Assembly: GCA_028822475.1 (NCBI GenBank)
Contig: JAPKDT010000028.1
Span: 1-13,800 of the forward strand
Source of the DNA: SAR324 cluster bacterium
GTDB lineage: Bacteria > SAR324 > NAC60-12
Direction of reading: 5' to 3'
DNA length: 13,800 nucleotides
The notes under the pieces are model-generated. The model was not told the origin of the DNA. It searched no databases and worked only from the letters and a program-made list of their open reading frames with translations. This document shows, in pieces, positions 1-5,477 of this stretch. Each line of letters begins with the position of its first letter. Within the stretch, counting starts at the first letter, position 1. Made by a program: the position numbers and the translations under genes.

Positions 1-468
1 TGTACCCCATTTAGCGGCTGCCGCAAAATCACTGGTGGAGTCTCCGATTAAAACCGTTTCCTCTGCGCTAAATCCATGCTCAGCGGCTGCCTGTTCTAAC
101 AGCAGAGTACCAGGTTTACGGCAGGCGCATGGTTTTGGTTCGGCTCTACGTTGACCGTTTTCCCAATCCGGATGATGTGGACAATAATATTGACCGTCTA
201 TATGCGCTGCGGATTTTTCAAGTTCAGAATGCATTTTCTCTGTTATAGTTTGAAAAACGCTCTCGCTCAAATCACACCTGGCAAATGCAGCCTGATTCGT
301 AATTACGAAACAGCGCCAGCCCCTTGCATTAAGCCTAGCAACTGCAGCAGCGCTTTTGGGAATCATCACAAACTGTTCCGGACTCAGTATAGGCCCAGGC
401 TCCTCGTTGATTACACCGTCACGGTCCAGCAGAATGACACCTAAATTATTAAAAATAGAGTTCAACAT
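1..468 (-). CDS. gmhB: D-glycero-D-manno-heptose-1,7-bisphosphate 7-phosphatase (GmhB-like HAD phosphatase), 3' end cut by window edge
   Basis: A HAD-superfamily phosphatase of the HisB-N/GmhB group. GmhB removes the C7 phosphate of heptose bisphosphate in the cytoplasm on the way to ADP-heptose for the LPS inner core. The visible 156 residues show the nucleophile motif LLDRDGVIN (residues 13-21), motif II FVITNQ (residues 54-59), a zinc-site pattern C-P-H-H followed by C-A-C-R-K-P, and the late HAD motif IGDSTSD. The Cys/His cluster is what separates GmhB from plain HAD hydrolases. The family is about 175-190 residues, so roughly 20-35 C-terminal residues lie beyond the left edge. The ATG at 468 is the first start codon after an in-frame stop upstream, but no clear Shine-Dalgarno sequence precedes it. 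A histidinol-phosphatase role is the main alternative. The family is sure and the exact substrate is likely. Confidence 0.88.
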   Translation of the reverse strand, partial: MLNSIFNNLGVILLDRDGVINEEPGPILSPEQFVMIPKSAAAVARLNARGWRCFVITNQAAFARCDLSESVFQTITEKMHSELEKSAAHIDGQYYCPHHPDWENGQRRAEPKPCACRKPGTLLLEQAAAEHGFSAEETVLIGDSTSDFAAAAKWGT

Positions 469-532
469 TTCTGAATTGTGATTACAAAATTGCTCTAAAT
501 AATTAAAAAATTGTGGTTGTTAGCTTAAAGAA

Positions 533-549
533 CAGCAAACCTGTTGCTG
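533..549 (-). other. Hairpin in the gmhB leader
   Basis: CAGCAA (533-538) and TTGCTG (544-549) form a 6-bp stem with a 5-nt loop. A further G-U pair is possible on the minus-strand transcript, where the hairpin is followed by TTCTTT. It begins a few nucleotides after the predicted gmhB transcription start. It may protect the 5' end, act as a weak attenuator, or have no role. The U-tract is too poor to call it a terminator. Confidence 0.35.
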
Positions 550-558
550 CGGCAAGCG

Positions 559-587
559 ATAATATTTCTACTTACAGATTAACTCAA
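559..587 (-). promoter_or_regulatory. Candidate sigma-70 promoter for gmhB
   Basis: Reading the minus strand, TTGAGT (582-587) is separated by 17 nt from TATTAT (559-564). The -10 box matches the consensus at five of six positions and the -35 box at four of six. Transcription would start near 552, leaving a leader of about 84 nt before the gmhB ATG. This would let gmhB be expressed independently of the upstream lipoprotein gene. Called by eye only. Confidence 0.5.
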
Positions 588-699
588 TAGCTTTTCTGAC
601 CGACGACTGTATTCAGGCAACTCAACAATCGTTTGCATATTAAAGGTACAATCCATTGGATTACTGTTGTCGAGAATATTATTTTATTCAGAGTGTGAT

Positions 700-725
700 T
701 AATTTGGTGGTTATTTGCCAAATTA
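700..725 (-). other. AT-rich inverted repeat just downstream of the lipoprotein gene
   Basis: TAATTTGG (700-707) is the exact reverse complement of CCAAATTA (718-725), giving an 8-bp stem with a 10-nt loop, 34 nt after the lipoprotein stop codon. No T-run follows on the minus strand, so it is not a canonical intrinsic terminator. It may be a 3'-end processing hairpin. The rest of the 469-759 gap shows only the candidate promoter and leader hairpin listed separately. Confidence 0.35.
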
Positions 726-759
726 CTTTAACAGCTACGCAAAGCATCGTCTTTCAATT

Positions 760-1821
760 TTAGAGTTTTGACAGTTTCCGGACTGCTTCAAAAAACTGCG
801 GCCACTGTTGTCCGTTTTCTTCAAAAAGACGCGCAAATTTATCTACCTGACTGTGATAGCGTCGCACTCCGAGCAAATGTGTGTTATTCAGCTTTTTAGC
901 AAACCAGCTGTCATAGGAAAGTACCTGAAAATCTTTTTTGCGGCTCTCGTAATTTTCACGCATTTCAGCGAATAACTGCTGTTTTTTCCGCAGCTTTTCA
1001 GCATCCGTTAATTTTCCTGCAAACAAGATTTCCATTTTTTCAAAAGTTGTTGTAACCAGTTGCCGGAAGAGGCGCCGATCTTTTCGAGCACTCAAATACC
1101 ACTGATAGGTTTTTTCAACGTTACCCTCAATAAAAGTGAAATTTTCTGATTCGCCAAGAAATTGCCGCAAGCCTTCCTGTTCCACGAAAACCGCAAATGA
1201 TTCATTAAACGCAGTGTCATTCTTAAGATAAACGATTTGATGTGCCATTTCGTGAATCAGTGTCGCAATTAGCTCCGCATCAGGCTTAAGCAGAAAAGTA
1301 CTCAACACAGGATCTGAAAAATAATTTGGTAGCCAGGGCTTGTTGAGCCAACCGAGAGTCGAGTAGGCGCTTACGCCTCCCACTGAAACATCCAGCTTCT
1401 GCTGTTTCATTTCCAGCGCAAACGCTTCGGCTGCCGCTTCATTAAAATAACCTCGGTATTCCTGACAGCCGACAAACCAGTAACACCATTGATGTGCTTT
1501 CAACTCGAGAGGTTGCGCCGCTGTAACAACCATGGTAACAAAAGGACGCCCCAGATCAACATAAGCGGTGTAAGCTGCATTATCCGGAAGCCCCATTCGC
1601 CCGCTGGCAAAAGTCCGGACACTTTCCACCAGTTTCAGTTTTCGTTTTAATTCAGTAGATGTCGCCGAAGAATCCAGTAATTCCTGAATGTCCTGTTTAC
1701 TGTTCAGCAAATCGAGGTGTCCGGCCGCGGCCTGCCAGTAAAATCCAAGGTCTGAACAGCTACTCAAGAAAAACACTGCTCCAAGAGTCAAAAATAGTTT
1801 TTTCTCAGAACGCACAGTCAA
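760..1821 (-). CDS. Putative aminopeptidase lipoprotein (COG4324/PF10023 type, HExxH metallopeptidase)
   Basis: A predicted zinc metallopeptidase anchored as a lipoprotein. The N-terminus has two lysines (K7, K8), a hydrophobic stretch and a lipobox L19-S20-S21-C22, so the mature protein should start at a lipidated Cys22. The zinc motif HEMAH is at residues 190-194, with a helical E207/E214 region (NESFAVFVEQE) able to supply the third ligand. The Trp-rich block around residues 112-120 and the fold order resemble the uncharacterised COG4324 'predicted aminopeptidase' family, and the length of 353 residues fits it. Activity is inferred from the family name only; no substrate is established. 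The start is TTG at 1821, with GTG at 1815 as the alternative; neither has a good ribosome-binding site. It follows dsbD by only 18 nt, so co-transcription or translational coupling is likely. Confidence 0.82.
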   Translation of the reverse strand: MTVRSEKKLFLTLGAVFFLSSCSDLGFYWQAAAGHLDLLNSKQDIQELLDSSATSTELKRKLKLVESVRTFASGRMGLPDNAAYTAYVDLGRPFVTMVVTAAQPLELKAHQWCYWFVGCQEYRGYFNEAAAEAFALEMKQQKLDVSVGGVSAYSTLGWLNKPWLPNYFSDPVLSTFLLKPDAELIATLIHEMAHQIVYLKNDTAFNESFAVFVEQEGLRQFLGESENFTFIEGNVEKTYQWYLSARKDRRLFRQLVTTTFEKMEILFAGKLTDAEKLRKKQQLFAEMRENYESRKKDFQVLSYDSWFAKKLNNTHLLGVRRYHSQVDKFARLFEENGQQWPQFFEAVRKLSKL

Positions 1822-1839
1822 TTATGATCAAGAGGGATA

Positions 1840-3810
1840 TTAGTTCAGAAAATGTAAAAATTTCTCTGCAGGTTTTATAATTCCAGCACGCTTGGCCAGC
1901 ATATTATCATCTGCATCTAGAATAACATACAAGGGAAGGGCGACGGTTTTGAATCTACTGATTTGCATACGTTGGTTCTCGCCAGCTTTTTCACCTCCGT
2001 CAGTATAAAGCTGAACCAGCACAAATTGCTGCTGAAAACGGGCCATCACATCCGGATGAGAAAAAATGTTTTTTTCCATCCAGCGGCAGTTAACACAAGT
2101 GTATCCGGTAAAGTCAATAAACACTTTTTTGTTTTCCGCTTTCGCTTGTTTCAAAGCAGCAGGCAAATCTGATTTCCACTTCAGAGAATACGCCTTAATT
2201 TTTCCGGAAGTTTCAGAACTTGATGTAAAACCAGATCTGGACTCTGAAAATGTTTGCAGAACAGGCGGCAAATATGTATCTACCCATGGATTAAGCGTTA
2301 CTCCTACCAATCCCCGCAACAGATAAATGCCGAGCATGGCAAACATGAAGGCTGCCACAAATCCTGTACCGCCTGTCAATTCAACACGTACACGGTGAAT
2401 GTTGATCCCGCCTAACAGAAAGAGTGCTGCAATCGTACACAGTATGACCCATGCAGCCAGGACAAAATCTCTGTCAATCACACCCAGTTGCCAGACTAAA
2501 TCTGAGTTACTGAAAAATTTAAATGCCGCTGCCAGTTCCAGTAATCCAAGGATAATTTTCAAATGCAGCATCCAGTTGCCGGACTTGGACTGCATCGACT
2601 GGATAAGACGCGGGAAAATTCCCAGCAGGAAAAACGGAAAAGCAAAAACAGTTGAGAAAACCAGCATTCCCACAATGGGCCAAAACCACATGCCCTGTGA
2701 AGCAGCAATCAGCAGCGTTCCTACAAATTGAACTGTACAGGTGAATGATGTCAGTGTGAAAGCCAGTCCCATGGCCAGTACCCCTACAGTCCCGCTCAAA
2801 TGTCTGGACCAGCGGTCCACAATATTGCCCATTCCACCAGGAGCATTCAGTTGTATAAAACCCATCAGACTGAAGGCAAAAAGAGTAAACATCAGGCCAA
2901 TTGCCAAATTGACCCAGCCGTTAGTGGCAAACTGCACGGCACCTGCTGCACCCAAAACCATGGAAAGCAGCATACCTGTTACAGTATAGGTTCCAACTAT
3001 TCCCAAACCAAAAAATGCTGCGAGTCGCAACGTTTCCCTGGGACTGGCCTCACCTTGTTTGGTGAAAAAAGCCACAGTAACCGGAATCATCGGAAAGACA
3101 CAGGGAGTCAGTAAGGCCAAAAATCCTGCAATGACAGCCAAGCCAATAAAACTCCAAAAACCACCCTTGAGCGCATCTTCGATTCCAGCAATATCTTCCG
3201 GAGGATTATCAACCGCAAACTGCGGAATTTGAAATTCGGTTCGTACCTGTCCTGTTCCAAGTGGAATTTCGAGGGAAAAACGGTCAGTTTTGGGAGGAAG
3301 ACAAACACGGTCACTGCAGGCTTGATAACTGAGATTACCGCTGTTTTTCCAAACAGCACCAACGTTCATTTCTTCTGGAATCTGGATGTTTTGGAACAGA
3401 CTGGCATTCTCTTCATGAAAACTCAACACCATATCCAGAACAGGATCCGGAGCAGTGATAGGATTGCTTTCGTAGACAGGTCCTATCAGGATCAACGACT
3501 CATCTTCGAAAGTCAGTTTGGTGGGAATAGGGGCGAAATCACCTTCACCAGGAATCACTGAAAAAACATGCCAGCCCTGATGAATTTTCAAATCCAAAAT
3601 AATACGAGCGTGTTCTCCTGGACGTGGTTTTTCAGGTTCTAAACGTGCCTGAAAGGTTACAACGTTTTCCGGAATTTCTACTTCATCTTCAAATTGAGCA
3701 AAGACTGAATTTGGCAGCCATGATATGAACAGCAAAATCAAAAACAGCAACTGCCCCGGCAGATGCATTAATTTTATCAAATTTGTTTTAGTTGAATTAA
3801 AGGGGGGCAT
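1840..3810 (-). CDS. dsbD: Thiol:disulfide interchange protein DsbD
   Basis: An inner-membrane reductant carrier that moves electrons from cytoplasmic thioredoxin to periplasmic thiol proteins (DsbC/CcmG-type partners). Numbered from the ATG at 3810 (656 residues): signal peptide ending near VFA (residue 38); periplasmic alpha domain with the pair C165/C170 (C-x4-C within YQAC...VCLPP); about eight membrane segments from residue 218 to 499, carrying the paired cysteines C237 (LTPCVFPMIP) and C358 (TSFTC); C-terminal thioredoxin-like gamma domain with C572-V-N-C575. All six redox cysteines of the family are therefore present. The reading frame stays open upstream to a TTG at 3879, but the ATG places the signal peptide at the N-terminus as expected, so I prefer it. 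No strong ribosome-binding site is visible. A 128-nt gap separates it from the upstream small gene, and the lipoprotein gene follows 18 nt downstream. Confidence 0.95.
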   Translation of the reverse strand: MPPFNSTKTNLIKLMHLPGQLLFLILLFISWLPNSVFAQFEDEVEIPENVVTFQARLEPEKPRPGEHARIILDLKIHQGWHVFSVIPGEGDFAPIPTKLTFEDESLILIGPVYESNPITAPDPVLDMVLSFHEENASLFQNIQIPEEMNVGAVWKNSGNLSYQACSDRVCLPPKTDRFSLEIPLGTGQVRTEFQIPQFAVDNPPEDIAGIEDALKGGFWSFIGLAVIAGFLALLTPCVFPMIPVTVAFFTKQGEASPRETLRLAAFFGLGIVGTYTVTGMLLSMVLGAAGAVQFATNGWVNLAIGLMFTLFAFSLMGFIQLNAPGGMGNIVDRWSRHLSGTVGVLAMGLAFTLTSFTCTVQFVGTLLIAASQGMWFWPIVGMLVFSTVFAFPFFLLGIFPRLIQSMQSKSGNWMLHLKIILGLLELAAAFKFFSNSDLVWQLGVIDRDFVLAAWVILCTIAALFLLGGINIHRVRVELTGGTGFVAAFMFAMLGIYLLRGLVGVTLNPWVDTYLPPVLQTFSESRSGFTSSSETSGKIKAYSLKWKSDLPAALKQAKAENKKVFIDFTGYTCVNCRWMEKNIFSHPDVMARFQQQFVLVQLYTDGGEKAGENQRMQISRFKTVALPLYVILDADDNMLAKRAGIIKPAEKFLHFLN

Positions 3811-3938
3811 GATTTGTGACTTTCGGAATTGGCTGCATATCACGCAGATGAGGCAAGTGAAAAAATACAGTCTGGTCAAGCTGCTGAAAAAGGTGTCTTA
3901 AATTTATACGTCTGTCTTCAGCAAAGATATAGCGTTGC

Positions 3939-4265
3939 TTACTCGTCATTTCCTACGAGTATCGGCTCCATGCGCATTGCTGGACTCCCGTTCTTCACCC
4001 AAAGGCGTACCCGTTCTACGGTCACGCCGTTTGGCTTGGTGATACTGGAAAGTTCTTCTGCATAAATAATATCTTCTGACCTGAATTCAAAAACGTCACC
4101 ACGTGATTCTAGCGGACTTGACATCAACAGAATCATGTTCGGATTGTAGTGTGGTCGCAACGCGCCACAAAAGGAAGTTGCCTCCTGTTCCAAAGTTTCG
4201 GAACGTCCGCTCCGCTTTTGTATTTCGAAATACTTGCCTTCTTCAAGTAACTTGACAAAACCCAT
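3939..4265 (-). CDS. Small conserved-looking protein of unknown function
   Basis: I do not recognise this 108-residue protein. It is probably real: it begins at an ATG with AAGG 7 nt upstream, starts 18 nt after the ilvC stop on the same strand, and reads cleanly to a TAA. It has no signal peptide, membrane segment or paired cysteines (a single Cys33). The second half (MILLMSSPLES..., FEFRSEDIIYAEEL..., VTVERVRLWVKNGSPAMRMEPI) alternates hydrophobic and charged residues like a small beta-rich cytoplasmic domain, with acidic and basic clusters. Position suggests co-expression with ilvC, but nothing in the sequence links it to branched-chain amino acid synthesis. Confidence 0.72.
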   Translation of the reverse strand: MGFVKLLEEGKYFEIQKRSGRSETLEQEATSFCGALRPHYNPNMILLMSSPLESRGDVFEFRSEDIIYAEELSSITKPNGVTVERVRLWVKNGSPAMRMEPILVGNDE

Positions 4266-4283
4266 GGTGACCTTAACGGATGC

Positions 4284-5327
4284 TTATAAATTTTCCGGAC
4301 GCAATTGACGTAATACTTTTCCGGCCTGCCACATTTCCTGATTGCTGACTTCCTCAAGCTCAATTTCCAGTTTTTCGCGGTAATCGTCCCGGGAGTTCGA
4401 CTCGATGGAAACTTTAGCTTCAGTTCCATCCAGCACACTCTGGTAGCACTTTTCAACCACAGGTTTTATTGCATCACGAAATCGCGGTGCCCAGTCAAGC
4501 GCTCCACGTTGAGCAGTAGTGGAGCAGTTGGCATACATCCAGTCCATGCCTTTTTCCGCAACCAGAGGATAAAGACTTTGCAGTGCTTCTTCAATTGTTT
4601 CATTGTAAGCTTCAGAAGGCGAATGCCCATGTTCACGTAAAACTTCATACTGTGCGAGAAAAGCTCCCTGAAGCAGCCCCATCAAAACGCAGCGTTCGCC
4701 GGTGAGGTCACTGTGAACTTCTTTCTCAAAGGTAGTTTCAAAAAGATGTCCGGAACCAATTGCGAAAGCTGTTGAAATACAACGTTCTCTGGCACGTCCG
4801 GTATAATCCTGATTAATTGCGAATGAAGCGTTGATTCCGCGTCCTGCTTGAAAATGTGTACGCACGGTCAGCCCGCTGCCTTTTGGCGCGACTAGGATTA
4901 CATCAACATTTTCAGGAGGTATGATGCTGGTATCCTCATGAAAAACAATTCCGAAACCATGGGAAAAATAGAGAGCGTCACCATCATTTAAATTTGCTTT
5001 TACCATGGGCCATGCAGAAATCTGTCCGGCGTCTGAAAGCAAATATTGCAGAATAGTCCCGCGCTGTGCGGCTTCTTCTGTTTCAAAAAGCGTTTCTCCT
5101 TCAACCCAACCATCTGCCAGTGCCTTATCCCAGCTTCGACCTTTACGTAGTCCCAAAATAACCTTGAAACCCTGATCTCGCATGTTTAGTCCCTGTCCTC
5201 TACCCTGCGGTCCATAACCTAAAATTGCTGTTACTTCCTGACCCAGAATTTTTTTGCATTCTTCAATCGGATAATCCGAGCGCTCGACGATGGTTTCCTT
5301 AATCCCGTTAATTTCTATGTCCTTCAT
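4284..5327 (-). CDS. ilvC: Ketol-acid reductoisomerase (Bacteroidota/fungal-type KARI)
   Basis: Converts 2-acetolactate or 2-aceto-2-hydroxybutyrate, by Mg-dependent alkyl shift and NAD(P)H reduction, to the dihydroxy acid in valine, leucine and isoleucine synthesis (cytoplasm). From the ATG at 5327 it has 347 residues: nucleotide-binding GYGPQGRGQG at 37-46, RKGRS loop at 61-65 suggesting NADPH use, H123 in FSHGF, K149 in APKGSG, metal ligands D207 and E211 in SDLTGER, E239 and E243, and S269 in CSTTAQRGALDW. The whole C-terminal half reads like the yeast Ilv5/Bacteroides type rather than the common short class I bacterial enzyme. The frame extends to a TTG at 5363, but a strong AAAGGGAGAG ribosome-binding site fixes the ATG. 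It has its own sigma-70 promoter, and the unknown small gene follows 18 nt downstream. Confidence 0.97.
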   Translation of the reverse strand: MKDIEINGIKETIVERSDYPIEECKKILGQEVTAILGYGPQGRGQGLNMRDQGFKVILGLRKGRSWDKALADGWVEGETLFETEEAAQRGTILQYLLSDAGQISAWPMVKANLNDGDALYFSHGFGIVFHEDTSIIPPENVDVILVAPKGSGLTVRTHFQAGRGINASFAINQDYTGRARERCISTAFAIGSGHLFETTFEKEVHSDLTGERCVLMGLLQGAFLAQYEVLREHGHSPSEAYNETIEEALQSLYPLVAEKGMDWMYANCSTTAQRGALDWAPRFRDAIKPVVEKCYQSVLDGTEAKVSIESNSRDDYREKLEIELEEVSNQEMWQAGKVLRQLRPENL

Positions 5328-5330
5328 TCT

Positions 5331-5340
5331 CTCTCCCTTT
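5331..5340 (-). promoter_or_regulatory. Strong ribosome-binding site that sets the ilvC start
   Basis: On the minus strand AAAGGGAGAG ends 3 nt before the ATG at 5327. It lies inside the open frame that continues upstream to a TTG at 5363, so it argues for the internal ATG and against the 12-residue N-terminal extension. Confidence 0.8.
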
Positions 5341-5391
5341 GTGAGTATTTTTTTGATTTTCAAACATTTTTTTCAAGTATTTATCACTTAC

Positions 5392-5420
5392 AATATGCTA
5401 AATTAAGCAGTAACTGTCAA
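5392..5420 (-). promoter_or_regulatory. Sigma-70 promoter for ilvC
   Basis: On the minus strand a perfect TTGACA (5415-5420) is separated by exactly 17 nt from CATATT (5392-5397), which matches the -10 consensus at four of six positions. The start point would be near 5385, giving a leader of about 58 nt, too short for a classical leader-peptide attenuator. It is one of the better promoter candidates in the window. Confidence 0.62.
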
Positions 5421-5435
5421 TTCAATCAGCTATTT

Positions 5436-5455
5436 TGCAGTCAAAACAAACTGCA
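5436..5455. repeat. Inverted repeat between xdhB and ilvC (operator or weak terminator)
   Basis: TGCAGT (5436-5441) and ACTGCA (5450-5455) are exact reverse complements around an 8-nt spacer. The repeat starts 22 nt after the xdhB stop and 15 nt before the ilvC -35 box. As RNA it gives a 6-bp stem, but the minus strand continues AAAATAGC with no T-run, so an operator for a dimeric regulator of ilvC is as likely as an xdh terminator. Confidence 0.4.
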
Positions 5456-5477
5456 GCTTGAGACTTGTTACGGATGT

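Noticed and set aside
151..444. Plus-strand 97-residue open frame
   Set aside because: It is antisense to gmhB, whose minus-strand frame carries clear HAD and zinc motifs; the plus frame has no recognisable features.
2399..3114. Several plus-strand open frames of 80-110 residues across the dsbD region
   Set aside because: They are shadows opposite the dsbD membrane domain, with repetitive, non-protein-like composition.
3811..3879. N-terminal extension of DsbD from a TTG start
   Set aside because: It would put 23 extra residues before the signal peptide; the ATG at 3810 is the first conventional start, and no ribosome-binding site precedes the TTG.
4133..4456. Minus-strand 107-residue frame bridging ilvC and the small gene
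   Set aside because: It lies out of frame across the ilvC 3' end and the start of the unknown gene; both of those have better starts and ilvC has catalytic motifs.
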